From Roseimicrobium sp. ORNL1 (GTDB lineage: Bacteria > Verrucomicrobiota > Verrucomicrobiia > Verrucomicrobiales > Verrucomicrobiaceae), in NCBI RefSeq assembly GCF_011044495.1, contig NZ_CP049143.1:1798001-1862000 (forward strand): DNA of 64,000 nucleotides, written 5' to 3'. Below, piece after piece: positions 8,119-16,271 of this stretch; position 1 is the first letter of the stretch; every line of letters begins with the position of its first letter. The position numbers and the translations under genes are program-made. Below the pieces are notes generated by a model that saw nothing but the letters and a program-made list of their open reading frames with translations, did no database searches and was not told where the DNA came from.

Positions 8119-8961
8119 TTACTTCAGGTCGGAGAGCTTCATGTAGCCGTGCTTCTTCACCAGGTCCTGACCACGCTCAGTGAGCATGAAGTCCACGAAG
8201 GTCTTTGTGTCGCCGGTGGGTTCGCCATTCGTGAGGAGGAAGAGAGGACGGCTCAGGGGGTAGGTGCGATTGGCGATGTTCTCGTTGGCAGGGGAGATTT
8301 CCTTGCCGTCTGCCGTCTTGATGCTCAGGGCGAAGACGGTCTTGCCATCGGCCCAGGAGGAGGAGAGCTGGCTGAGAGCGCCCTTGGTGGAGGCCACCTT
8401 GTTGCGGGTCTCTTCATTACCGCCCACTTCAGGGAAGCTCACCTGCGGAGCCTTCTTGGGGCTGCCGTATACCCAGTGCACGAAGACTTCCCAGGTGCCG
8501 CGTCCGGGCTCCTTGTTGAAGAAGGCAATGCGCTTGTCGGGTCCACCGAGGTCTTTCCAGTTCTTGATCTTGCCTTCGTAGATGTCGGCCGCCTGCTGTT
8601 TGGTGATGGACTTCACGCCACCATCCCACACGTCCTTGGAAACGATGAGGGCCACGGCATCTTCGCCCACCTGGATTTCCTTGAAGGTCACCTTGGGGAA
8701 CTTGGCGCGGTCGTCGTCACTTACGTGCTTGGAGATCATGCCAATCTGCACCAGTCCTTCACCCAGCATGGAGATGCCACCGGCGCTGCCGCCCTGGGTA
8801 TCAATCTGGATGTCCATCTTCTTTTCCGAACGCAGAATCTCGGAAGCTTCCGCGGCGGGAAGGTTCACGGTAGTGGAGCCATTGATCTTGAGGGTTTCTG
8901 CATGGGCTGTGAGAAGGGGAAGCCCAGCGAGTGCCAGCAAGGCGAGAATGTGCATCTTCAT
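8119..8961 (-). CDS. pstS: Periplasmic phosphate-binding protein
   Basis: 280 residues from ATG at 8961. This start places a signal peptide (MKMHILALLALAGLPLLTAHA) at the very N-terminus; an upstream ATG at 8979 would add six residues with two Cys. The mature protein begins with LKINGSTTVNLPA, and SAGGISMLGEG with SSSW and GRGTWEVFVHW further on match the phosphate-binding loops of the PBP_like_2/PstS family. It delivers phosphate to PstCA, encoded directly downstream. An inverted repeat (8960-8983) overlaps the start codon and could affect initiation. Confidence 0.92.
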   Translation of the reverse strand: MKMHILALLALAGLPLLTAHAETLKINGSTTVNLPAAEASEILRSEKKMDIQIDTQGGSAGGISMLGEGLVQIGMISKHVSDDDRAKFPKVTFKEIQVGEDAVALIVSKDVWDGGVKSITKQQAADIYEGKIKNWKDLGGPDKRIAFFNKEPGRGTWEVFVHWVYGSPKKAPQVSFPEVGGNEETRNKVASTKGALSQLSSSWADGKTVFALSIKTADGKEISPANENIANRTYPLSRPLFLLTNGEPTGDTKTFVDFMLTERGQDLVKKHGYMKLSDLK

Positions 8962-8983
8962 GCATGCGCATCTAGGCATGCAT
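8960..8983 (-). promoter_or_regulatory. Inverted repeat across the pstS start codon
   Basis: Perfect eight-base arms ATGCATGC and GCATGCAT with an eight-base spacer. The start codon of pstS lies inside the left arm. A second short palindrome, TGCCGT-TT-ACGGCA, lies at 9005-9018. Either could be an operator for a phosphate regulator, or the first could fold in the mRNA and hide the start. Neither matches the enterobacterial Pho box. Confidence 0.4.
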
Positions 8984-9189
8984 CGGGCTGGCGCAAGTGA
9001 AATATGCCGTTTACGGCAAATGTTTCCCGGGCAGGCACGGAGTGAGGTGGGGAGATTTTTGCGAACCCGTGGTTGAGATAGCGTTGACGGGAGTGGGGCT
9101 GCAGGTGCATCATGGGATGGCTGCGGAGTATTTTGCGAATCTCACCCCCGTAGCCGCTCCGGCTTGCGTATCAATCGATTGGGTGCGCC

Positions 9190-11094
9190 ATGAAAAACGA
9201 GAATGCAGAGGCTAACAGCCGCCCGAGACGCCGTCGCTGGCCCTGGGTGCTGCTGGTGTTTGTGCTTCTGCTGGGCGGGGGACTATGGGGGGGCTACGAA
9301 TGGGCCACGGCGAACGCGGTGCGCACGTTGAACAGCCGCCTCGCGGAGAGGAGTCTGTACCTGAGTTACACCTCAAGCTCATGGGTGCCATGGCGCGGCC
9401 TAGGGCTGGAGAACATGGCGCTGTATCATGATGAGGCGCGTACCAAGCCCATCATTTCCCTCAGCACGTTGGACGTCGAACTTCCCTGGCAGGAGATGGC
9501 GCAGAATCGGGAGTTCATCAGCCGGTGGAAAGTGCACGATGCCACGCTGGAACTGCATGATCCGAAGGGAAAGGTGACGCTGGAGCACGTGACGGTGGAC
9601 GCGGTGGTAAAGGACGGGGTCATTGAATACACCAAACTGGATCTGAAACATGGCCCCCGCCTGTTCGCCTTGTCCGGTGAGTTGCATCTGAATACGGACG
9701 AGAAGGGAGGGGAGAAGCCGGGATCGCTGGAGATGGATCTCGACCCCATGCGGTCCATCCTTGATGCGCTGGACTTCAAGAAGGACGCGGGGACGTTCTT
9801 GATCAGTGGCAAGGTATCCTTCGATGCGAGGGTCACGCCCATGGCCTGGAGTGCGGATCTGACCGGTGAAGGTGAGCACGTGGTGTGGCAGGGCGTGCCC
9901 ATGCGAAAGGCCGTGATGAAGACCGCGATGTCCCAGGACGGATTCACGGGTACCTGCAACATCGCCTTTCCTAAGGGCACGACAGATCTGGACTTGAGCC
10001 TCAAGAGCTGGAGAGACGCGCCGATGGTTTTCACGGGGAAGATTGCCGACTCCGGGGGACGCACCAATCAATGCAAAGGCACATACCGCGGGAAGGAAGA
10101 CGTGGTGACGGTGGAGGAGATGCAGGGAAAGGCGAACATGCTGGAGTTCATGGGAAACTTCCCCGCGATGAATGCACAATTGCCCAAGGAGGTGCATGTG
10201 CGTGAATATCCCGACATGGTGATGAAGAACCTCGTGTGGAAGACTGCCGAGGGCACCTGGGCCATGGAGTCTCTGCGTCTGCGGTCGCCTCTGGAACTGA
10301 GTGTGAAGGTGGAAGGACATGAACTCCTCGTGAATCAGTTGAAGGGAGATGTGTCCTACACCGGTGGAGCGTGGAAGTTCGCGGATGTCACCGCGAAGGT
10401 ATTGGGTGGTTCGGTTTCACTCCAGGGCAGACACGACGGCAAGGTGTTGCGTGATGCTTCGATCTCGGTGCAGAACGCGCGCATGGCAGAGTTGAGCCCC
10501 TGGATGGGGGAGAGTGGTTCTTCCTTTGGGAAGGCGCTGGCCTCGCTGAACTACAAAGGTGACTTCGCGGTCGAACCTGAGCACCTCACGGGGTCAGGCT
10601 CGATTCAGATTGAGAATGCACCGACGATGCACGTGCCGTTGCTGGATGCGACCTATACATTGTTTGCTGCGCTCATACCCGGATTGAAGAAGGAGGATGG
10701 CAATGGTGAGATGCGCGGGCAGTTCACCAGCAAGCAGGGCGTGTTGAACTTCTCCAGTTTCCAGGCCAGCGGGGGTTCTATCACGGTGACGGGCGCAGGC
10801 AGCGTGGATTTGGTAAATCACACCATATCAGGCAAGGCTCAGGGAAGACTGCGAGGAGTGGGTGGGGTCGTCACCGCGCCCATCAGCCGATTGATGGAAA
10901 TGGAAGTGAGCGGTCCACTGGATGACATCCGCGTGAAGCCTGCGGGCGATGGGTTGGTCGGCAACGTGGTGGAAGGCACGGTGGATGTGGCGCGCGGTAC
11001 GATCAAAGGAGCAACGAAGGTCACGGGCTCCGTGGTGAAGGAAGGGGTAAAGCTGCCATTTCGTGCGTTGAATTTGTTCCGGAAGAGGGAGTGA
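9190..11094 (+). CDS. AsmA-like inner-membrane-anchored protein (634 aa)
   Basis: The N-terminus has a basic stretch (RPRRRR) and one membrane helix (about residues 17-38); the remaining roughly 590 residues face the periplasm and are beta-rich. The C-terminal part contains the pattern of the AsmA-like C-terminal domain: a short GEMRGQFTSKQGVLNFSSF block, then ITVTGAGSVDLVNHTISG, then SGPLDDIRVKPAG. Such proteins are thought to support lipid transport or outer-membrane assembly. The gene stands alone between pst and mod, divergent from pstS and convergent with modC. It has no recognised enzyme motif. The family call is moderately sure, the function inferred. Confidence 0.75.
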   Translation: MKNENAEANSRPRRRRWPWVLLVFVLLLGGGLWGGYEWATANAVRTLNSRLAERSLYLSYTSSSWVPWRGLGLENMALYHDEARTKPIISLSTLDVELPWQEMAQNREFISRWKVHDATLELHDPKGKVTLEHVTVDAVVKDGVIEYTKLDLKHGPRLFALSGELHLNTDEKGGEKPGSLEMDLDPMRSILDALDFKKDAGTFLISGKVSFDARVTPMAWSADLTGEGEHVVWQGVPMRKAVMKTAMSQDGFTGTCNIAFPKGTTDLDLSLKSWRDAPMVFTGKIADSGGRTNQCKGTYRGKEDVVTVEEMQGKANMLEFMGNFPAMNAQLPKEVHVREYPDMVMKNLVWKTAEGTWAMESLRLRSPLELSVKVEGHELLVNQLKGDVSYTGGAWKFADVTAKVLGGSVSLQGRHDGKVLRDASISVQNARMAELSPWMGESGSSFGKALASLNYKGDFAVEPEHLTGSGSIQIENAPTMHVPLLDATYTLFAALIPGLKKEDGNGEMRGQFTSKQGVLNFSSFQASGGSITVTGAGSVDLVNHTISGKAQGRLRGVGGVVTAPISRLMEMEVSGPLDDIRVKPAGDGLVGNVVEGTVDVARGTIKGATKVTGSVVKEGVKLPFRALNLFRKRE

Positions 11095-11126
11095 AGGTGA
11101 TGCGATGTCTGGGGAGATGGAACGAG

Positions 11127-11293
11127 ATCGGAATGGCCGCAAAAGAACGCAAAGAACACAAAAGTTTACTGAGGTGGCCGCTGTGACGTGGTGGCTCGAC
11201 CGAAGCAAGAAGCTGGCAGCGTGAGCCCTGCCCTGATGCATCCTCTTGGTTCTCTTTTTTGCGCTCTTTGCGTTCTTTTGCGGCTATTCCGAT
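11127..11293. repeat. Inverted-repeat element, GCCGCAAAAGAACGCAAAG family, without cargo gene
   Basis: Left arm 11127-11164 and right arm 11254-11293 are complementary over nearly 38 bases. Both contain ATCGGAAT(G/A)GCCGC followed by AAAAGAACGCAAAGA. The 89-base centre has no gene. The left arm is almost identical to the left arm of the gene-bearing element at 25516-26120. The right arm runs into modC and supplies its last codons and its TAG stop. It lies 33 bases after the stop of the AsmA-like gene. Confidence 0.9.
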
Positions 11294-11940
11294 GCTCCCT
11301 TCATCACGCGTCCTTCTTCCACGGTGAGGACTTCGTCGCAGATGGTCTGGAGTTCTTTCTGCGAGTGGGTCACGTAGATCATGGGAAGGTGCAGATCCTC
11401 ACGAATGCTGAGCAGGTAGGGGAGGATCTTTTCCTTCAGGCGATCATCGAGGCTGGAGAGCGGTTCATCGAGCAGCAGGATCTGCGGTGAGGCGAGGAGG
11501 GCGCGGCCGAGGGCCACGCGTTGTTTCTCACCACCGGAGAGGTTGTGCACGCGACGAGTGAGGAGAGGGCGGATCTCCAGTAGATCGATGATGTGATCCG
11601 CGTGGCTCGTGGTGGAGCCGTTGGGACGATGACCGTAGTAGAGATTCGAGCGTGTGCTGAGATGCGGGAAGAGCGCAAGGTCCTGCGGCACGTAACCCAC
11701 ACGGCGATGCTCGGGTGCGAGATTCACCTTGTCAGCGGTGTCGCAGAGCACGTGGTCATTCAGCACGATGCGACCGGAGGCAGGGCGGCGCAGGCCGGCG
11801 ATGATTTCGATGAGCGAGGTCTTCCCTGCGCCTGACGGACCACGGATGCCAGTCACCGGTGCGGTAAGGGTGAGATTCACGCCAAGTGTGAACTCCGCCA
11901 GTGGCAGGCTCACATTCTCAAGCTGCAGCTTCAGCGTCAT
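11284..11940 (-). CDS. modC: Molybdate ABC transporter ATPase lacking the TOBE/Mop domain
   Basis: 218 residues from ATG at 11940, chosen because it overlaps the modB stop as ATGA; a further in-frame ATG at 11979 would extend into modB. Walker A GPSGAGKTS, signature LSGGEKQR, Walker B ILLLDEPLSSLDD and H-loop VTHSQKE are present. E. coli ModC is about 350 residues with a C-terminal molybdate-binding TOBE domain; here the protein ends right after the ATPase domain (VEEGRVMKGASE). The final codons and stop lie in the right arm of the repeat at 11127-11293, so truncation by that element is possible. The mod operon places its role as energising ModB. Confidence 0.88.
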   Translation of the reverse strand: MTLKLQLENVSLPLAEFTLGVNLTLTAPVTGIRGPSGAGKTSLIEIIAGLRRPASGRIVLNDHVLCDTADKVNLAPEHRRVGYVPQDLALFPHLSTRSNLYYGHRPNGSTTSHADHIIDLLEIRPLLTRRVHNLSGGEKQRVALGRALLASPQILLLDEPLSSLDDRLKEKILPYLLSIREDLHLPMIYVTHSQKELQTICDEVLTVEEGRVMKGASE

Positions 11941-12608
11941 GGTACGCGCCTCCTGCGTGAAAGCGTTTCGCTGATCCACAGGGCTATGAAGGCCATGATG
12001 ACGGCGACCACCAGCAGCTTCATCGCTTCGCTGTCATGACCAGTCTGCACATGTTGGTAGATGGCGAGGGAGAGGGTGGACGTTTCGCCCTGAATGAAAC
12101 CAGCCACCATGATGGTGGCGCCGAACTCACCGAGTGCTCTCGCAAACGCCAGAACCACGCCCGCGGCGAGCCCACGCCGTGCGAGAGGAAGGGTGACGGT
12201 CCAGAAGACGCGCCATGGACTTGCGCCCAGTGTGCGTGCGATGCCTTCCAGTCGTACCGGCACTTCTTCAATTGCGGTGCGCATGGAGCGCACGAGGAGA
12301 GGGAAGGACATCACACCAAGCGCGATGAGCACGGCCTTCCAGGTGAAAACGATGTCCACGTTGAAGCTCTCATGCAGCCAGCCTCCGATGGGGCCGCGGC
12401 GACCAAGGAGCTTCAACAGAATGAGACCCGTGGCCACCGGCGGCAGTACGAGGGGCAGCGCCACGAAGGTCTCCACGAGAGACTTGCCTGGCCACTCCTT
12501 CCGCGCCAGCAGCCAGGCGATGGCCACGCCGGGTGGCAGGATCAGCAGCACACTCAGGGCGGATACCCAGGTAGTGAGCCAAATCGTCTGCCATTCTTCG
12601 GCGGTCAT
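11937..12608 (-). CDS. modB: Molybdate ABC transporter permease
   Basis: 223 residues with five to six hydrophobic helices, ModB/CysW-like. PPVATGLILLKLLGRRGPIG in the first half and the EAA-type loop (EGIARTLGASPWRVFWTVTLP) followed by ALGEFGATIMVAGF are characteristic of molybdate/tungstate permeases. It forms the inner-membrane pore used with ModA and ModC. Both ends overlap neighbours by the ATGA pattern: its start with the small gene at 12605-12880 and its stop with modC. This implies one coupled transcript. Confidence 0.93.
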   Translation of the reverse strand: MTAEEWQTIWLTTWVSALSVLLILPPGVAIAWLLARKEWPGKSLVETFVALPLVLPPVATGLILLKLLGRRGPIGGWLHESFNVDIVFTWKAVLIALGVMSFPLLVRSMRTAIEEVPVRLEGIARTLGASPWRVFWTVTLPLARRGLAAGVVLAFARALGEFGATIMVAGFIQGETSTLSLAIYQHVQTGHDSEAMKLLVVAVIMAFIALWISETLSRRRRVP

Positions 12609-12880
12609 TTTTGATCCTTATTCGCAGATCTCTCCAGCGCGTTGAGTGCCCACTCTATGTCCGGAAGAAGTGACTCTTGATAGTCGCTGAGGCTTTTAAA
12701 TCCGTCAGTGCGGACGAAGACTTCCTTCGCTTGCATCAGGCTGAGGGGAAAGAGCTGTCTGAGGAGAATAATACAAGCCGAGAATTCATGACCTTTGGCA
12801 CGCATCGCAAAGCAGATGGTCTCAGGGGCATCGCCCCTGAGCTTCATCGCTTCGTACGTGGAGTATTCTTCCGGCTGCAT
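12605..12880 (-). CDS. Small protein in the mod operon, bL12 C-terminal-domain-like
   Basis: 91 residues from ATG at 12880; a longer frame to 13039 exists but would run into modA. The sequence MRAKGHEFSACIILLRQLFPLSLMQAKEVFVR resembles, in pattern, the helix-loop-helix of the ribosomal protein L7/L12 C-terminal domain (IxxLRxxxxLxLxEAK). Small stand-alone relatives of that domain are known in several bacteria, but function is unclear. Its stop overlaps the modB start as ATGA, so it is made with the transporter. A role in molybdate uptake is inferred only from this position. Confidence 0.6.
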   Translation of the reverse strand: MQPEEYSTYEAMKLRGDAPETICFAMRAKGHEFSACIILLRQLFPLSLMQAKEVFVRTDGFKSLSDYQESLLPDIEWALNALERSANKDQK

Positions 12881-12938
12881 GCGTGGGTTCCCGCTGGACT
12901 GGCATCCAACATGAGGTGCATCCCGCCGGCTTTCAAGC

Positions 12939-13724
12939 TCAAGGAACTTCGGGCAGCACCACAAAGCCGAACTTCTCAAACACCGCCTTCGCTTCAGGGG
13001 TATCGAGGAAATCCAGGTATTGCTTCGCGGCCTCCGCATGGGACGAGCTTTTCAGAGCGGCCATGGGATAGGTGATGACCGGGCCTTCGCTCGCGGGCAC
13101 TTCGAAGGCGATTTTCACCTTCTTGGAGATGGCGGCATCGGTCTTGTACACGATGCCAGCATCCACATTGCCGGATTCCACCGCCGCGAGGGCGGCGCGC
13201 ACGTTTTCCGTGGCGATGACCTTGGGCTCGACCTTGTCCCAGAGGTTCATCTTGGTGAGCCACTCCTTGCCGTAGATGCCTGCGGGCACGGCTTTGGGAT
13301 CGGCGAAGGCGACCTTAGCCACGCCAGCTTCGGCCAGCGTCTTGCCTCCAGCGATCTCCAGTTTGCTGTCGGAGGGCACTACCACCACGAGGGCGTTGGA
13401 GAGTTGGTTCTCCTTGGTGGCCACATTGACGAGGCCTTTCTTTTCCAGGCCTTCCATCTTCGCAAGGTCGGCGGAGATGAAGACATCGGAGGGAGCGCCT
13501 TCTTCAATCTGCCGCGCAAGCTGGCTGGAGGCACCGAGGTTCAGCTCAATCCTGCCACCGGTCTTCTTTTCATACAGGCCGTGAATCTCCTTCAGCGCGT
13601 CGGCGAGACTTGCTGCGGCGGAAACACGGAGGGTGGGTGTCTGGGCCTGCATGGTGGTCGTGACCAGGGGCAGGAGGACGCCCGCGGCCAGAAAGGCACG
13701 GGCGAAGAAGGTCGATCTATTCAT
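12939..13724 (-). CDS. modA: Periplasmic molybdate-binding protein
   Basis: 261 residues with a signal peptide (MNRSTFFARAFLAAGVLLPLVTTTMQAQ). The mature protein opens with LRVSAAASLADALKEI, the signature start of ModA, in which the AASL serine contacts molybdate. GASSQLARQIEEGAPSDVFIS and the later TENVRAALAAVESGNVDAGIVY region are also conserved in the family. It binds molybdate or tungstate and passes it to ModBC downstream. The gene lies 35 bases after the porin gene and 58 before the small gene, so it is in the same operon. Confidence 0.94.
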   Translation of the reverse strand: MNRSTFFARAFLAAGVLLPLVTTTMQAQTPTLRVSAAASLADALKEIHGLYEKKTGGRIELNLGASSQLARQIEEGAPSDVFISADLAKMEGLEKKGLVNVATKENQLSNALVVVVPSDSKLEIAGGKTLAEAGVAKVAFADPKAVPAGIYGKEWLTKMNLWDKVEPKVIATENVRAALAAVESGNVDAGIVYKTDAAISKKVKIAFEVPASEGPVITYPMAALKSSSHAEAAKQYLDFLDTPEAKAVFEKFGFVVLPEVP

Positions 13725-13759
13725 GGGAGGATATCGCGGACGGTTGAGGATTCGCGTGG

Positions 13760-15211
13760 TTAGAAGTTGAAGGTGGCCTGCACGTAGACCCAGTCTGCGC
13801 CGGTCGCGCCGCCATTGGCAGGCACGCGGCCCACCGAGCTCTTGATATAGTCGCCCGGGAAGAAATGGCCATAGCCAACTTGCAGGTCGGACCGCGGAGT
13901 GGGGGAGTAGCGTACCAGCAGGTCCAGTTCGGAGCCTACGAAGGAGTCAAAGCTGGGGTTTCTGCCGTAGCCGTTGACATTGCGACCGGAACCGGACTCG
14001 GGGTAGAAGAAGTCATTCGTATCTGCCAGCCAGAAGAGCAGGTAGTCCAAGGAGACGGTCAGCTTCTTGCTGGGCTTGATGGAGAAGGAGACACGGGGGC
14101 TGTTCGTGTTGCGCAGTCCCGTCAGGTCCATGAGACCGTAGAAGCGGTGGTTGGTGCCGAAGAGCTGCTCAAAGGTTTCCTGCTTGCCGTCGTTCGGGTC
14201 GCCGTCGCCGGAGCCGTAGTCATAGCCCAGGCCGACACGCGGCTTGCCCCACGCATTGGCAAAGGTGTATCCAAAGCTGCCGGTAATTGCATAAGACTGG
14301 AGGTCGAGTTCACGGCCTCCGCTAACCACTTCGCCGAACTGGCCAGCGCTTTCGAAGGTGAAATCCCAGTCCCCGAAGGCTTTCGGCAGCGACTTGATGC
14401 GCACGCCATAGGTGTACACGTCACGTTCGGAAGGACCGCCGACACCGGGCGCAATGGCATTCGGAGAGCCGGAGTCCACATTGCGGGCCAGGAAAAATGC
14501 CTGCGTCTCCAGTGTGCTCACGATTTCCTGTGAGGAAGCGTAGATGCCGGAGAAGAGATCCTCGTCGTTGGATTCATTGAAGTAATCGTCACGGGCGATG
14601 ACCACATTCGAGGCGAAGAGATCGATCCACGTCGCCTTGCCCAGGCTCCAGCGCACGTTCACCGCGTCGAAGCTGCGGCCCACGTTGCTCCAGTCACCGA
14701 TGCCGATGAAACGTTCATCACCGTAGAGCATTTCCTGGCGACCGACTTTCAGCGTGAGCGGGAAGAGCTTCGGGTCGCCGAGCTGGATGTACGCTTGATG
14801 CAGGTCGAAAGAGTCTTCATCCGGGCTGGGATCGCGTTCGTCGGAGGCGACCTGGGCACCGCGGCCCTGCACGAAAACCTTCAGCCAGCTCTCCGGCTGC
14901 CAGCCCACGTGGATCTTCTCGCGGAAGAGGAAGTAGTCGTTGCTGTTGTTCTGCCCGCGGCTGATGAAGTCACGGTTGGGGAAGGAGCCAGCGTCATCCT
15001 TCAGTTCATAGCGAGTGCGGAATTGCACGCCGAGGTCCCATTCGCTGAAGGCCGGGGACTGGCTGCGAAGGTAGTCATTGAGCAAACCGGCGCTGACCGG
15101 TTCCTTCGGTGGAGGAATGACAGGCGCCTTGGGAGAGGTGGCAGGTTCACCGGCCCAGAGGCAGGTGGCGGAGAGCAGGAGTGCAGAAGCACTGTTTCTC
15201 AGAGTCTTCAT
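13760..15211 (-). CDS. Outer-membrane porin of the molybdate operon (alginate-export/OprB-like barrel)
   Basis: 483 residues from ATG at 15211, where a signal peptide (MKTLRNSASALLLSATCLWA) follows. The mature protein has a Pro-rich N-terminus and then strong alternating aromatic beta strands, including FRTRYELKDDAG, VFVQGRGAQVAS and LKVGRQEMLYGDERFIG. This pattern is typical of the alginate-export/OprD-like barrels with 16-18 strands; it ends in aromatic FNF as barrels often do. It stands between modE and modA, directly after a ModE-like palindrome, so it is probably a molybdate or tungstate outer-membrane channel. Substrate is inferred from context. Confidence 0.85.
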   Translation of the reverse strand: MKTLRNSASALLLSATCLWAGEPATSPKAPVIPPPKEPVSAGLLNDYLRSQSPAFSEWDLGVQFRTRYELKDDAGSFPNRDFISRGQNNSNDYFLFREKIHVGWQPESWLKVFVQGRGAQVASDERDPSPDEDSFDLHQAYIQLGDPKLFPLTLKVGRQEMLYGDERFIGIGDWSNVGRSFDAVNVRWSLGKATWIDLFASNVVIARDDYFNESNDEDLFSGIYASSQEIVSTLETQAFFLARNVDSGSPNAIAPGVGGPSERDVYTYGVRIKSLPKAFGDWDFTFESAGQFGEVVSGGRELDLQSYAITGSFGYTFANAWGKPRVGLGYDYGSGDGDPNDGKQETFEQLFGTNHRFYGLMDLTGLRNTNSPRVSFSIKPSKKLTVSLDYLLFWLADTNDFFYPESGSGRNVNGYGRNPSFDSFVGSELDLLVRYSPTPRSDLQVGYGHFFPGDYIKSSVGRVPANGGATGADWVYVQATFNF

Positions 15212-15264
15212 GGTTGGGAGTCGATGTGTGAGTGTGTCTGTGAGGCGCGGTCGGATACGGCCTT

Positions 15265-15288
15265 CGATATATTCAGTCAAATATATCG
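15265..15288 (-). promoter_or_regulatory. ModE-like operator before the porin-modABC operon
   Basis: Perfect palindrome CGATATAT-N8-ATATATCG, about 54 bases upstream of the porin start. Known ModE boxes have the form CGnTATAT-N6/8-ATATAnCG. Together with the modE gene immediately upstream, this is strong evidence for molybdate-responsive repression of the porin and mod genes. Confidence 0.8.
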
Positions 15289-15349
15289 ATGATGAATTGG
15301 GTTCATGGAAGACATGAAGTGCCATGAAAAGCTGGGCTGCGCCCCGTGC

Positions 15350-15730
15350 TCAGGCCTTGAGCAGGCCTGCCAGTTTTTGCTGGGTCTTTTCGATGGCGCG
15401 GGAGGCTTCCTGTTCCATCTGGCGGTAGAGTTTCAGGACCTGTTCGCCAGTTTCCGTGAGTGTGGCGCCACCCTTTTCACTGCCACCTCGCGAGGAGGAG
15501 ACGAGTGGCTCGCGGAATCCTGCGTTCATGGTTTTCACGTGGAGCCAGGCGCGGTTGTAGGACATTTCCATGCGTCGTGCGGCCTCTGAGATGGAGCCGG
15601 TTTCCGCGATGTGGGCCAGCAATTCCGCTTTGCCTGGGCCGAGGACGAGGTCGTTCCCCCGGTACATGCGGAAGCGCGGAAACACACGCGGTTTCCCGGT
15701 GCCGGATGCGGACTTCTTGGTGGCAGCCAC
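15350..15730 (-). CDS. modE: Short ModE-type winged-helix regulator (DNA-binding domain only)
   Basis: 126 residues. The HTH of ModE/LysR type is clear: LAHIAETGSISEAARRMEMSYNRAWLHVKTMN, then the wing ending in GGATLTETGEQVLKLYRQME. E. coli ModE has about 262 residues with two molybdate-binding TOBE domains; these are absent here. Such short ModE forms are known. It likely binds the palindrome at 15265-15288, which separates it from the porin. It follows the ArsR gene by 33 bases, so the two may be co-transcribed. How molybdate is sensed without a TOBE domain is unclear. Confidence 0.88.
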   Translation of the reverse strand: MAATKKSASGTGKPRVFPRFRMYRGNDLVLGPGKAELLAHIAETGSISEAARRMEMSYNRAWLHVKTMNAGFREPLVSSSRGGSEKGGATLTETGEQVLKLYRQMEQEASRAIEKTQQKLAGLLKA

Positions 15731-15763
15731 GGGACTCGGGAAAATAGCGGTGGCCTGGGCTGA

Positions 15764-16069
15764 CTACTTCGGCAGCTTGTTGAAATCAAAGGTGCAGCAC
15801 CCGAGGTCCAGCACGTTGTTGTTATCGCTCAGGTGGCTGCGGAAATCCTCTGCCAGGGAGTAGAGGCGTTGCTGGCCTTGTTTCTCCGTCTGGAGCAGGC
15901 CGGCCTCGCGCAGTACGCGGAGATGTTTGGAAACATTGTACTGCGTGATGTCCAGCGACTCCGCGATTTCATTCACGCTACGCTCCTTTTTTAGGAGCAT
16001 GCGCACCATGCGCATTCTGTTTTCCTCACCGAGCGCTTTGAGTGCGTGAATGCAGTCGAACTTTTTCAC
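15764..16069 (-). CDS. ArsR-family winged-helix regulator
   Basis: 101 residues. The ArsR fold is clear: LKALGEENRMRMVRMLLKKERSVNEIAESLDITQYNVSKHLRVLREAGLL, followed by a wing (QRLYSLAEDF). Classic ArsR (CVC) or SmtB metal motifs are not seen; the Cys residues are Cys5 and a CC pair near the C-terminus (LDLGCCTFDF). These could sense a thiol-reactive signal or metal. It is divergent from the outer-membrane-like gene at 16272 and the exported rhodanese at 17004, with palindromes in the shared gap, so those genes are candidate targets. It is upstream of modE. Confidence 0.85.
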   Translation of the reverse strand: MKKFDCIHALKALGEENRMRMVRMLLKKERSVNEIAESLDITQYNVSKHLRVLREAGLLQTEKQGQQRLYSLAEDFRSHLSDNNNVLDLGCCTFDFNKLPK

Positions 16070-16148
16070 AGGCGACTTCTAACGCAATTACGGGAAATCG
16101 GCAAGTCCGCTGGTGTGTGCAACTGCGGGAAACGAAAATGTTCTGAAA

Positions 16149-16206
16149 GTTTCGAAACAGGTTGTTGCTCTGGTGCGTCTTCATTTATATGCGCACATAA
16201 GCATAT
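16149..16206. promoter_or_regulatory. Two palindromes in the ArsR-divergent intergenic region
   Basis: The perfect palindrome GTTTCGAAAC lies at 16149-16158. A second inverted repeat, ATATGC-N8-GCATAT, lies at 16187-16206. ArsR-family proteins usually bind AT-rich inverted repeats of this size, and the gap between arsR (start 16069) and 16272 is where autoregulation would occur. Which one is the operator cannot be told. Confidence 0.5.
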
Positions 16207-16271
16207 GTAGGCTCTCCCCAAGCGGCCCGCATGTGCCTTGTTTGCGCTCCCCTCGCATCACACGCTCCCAC

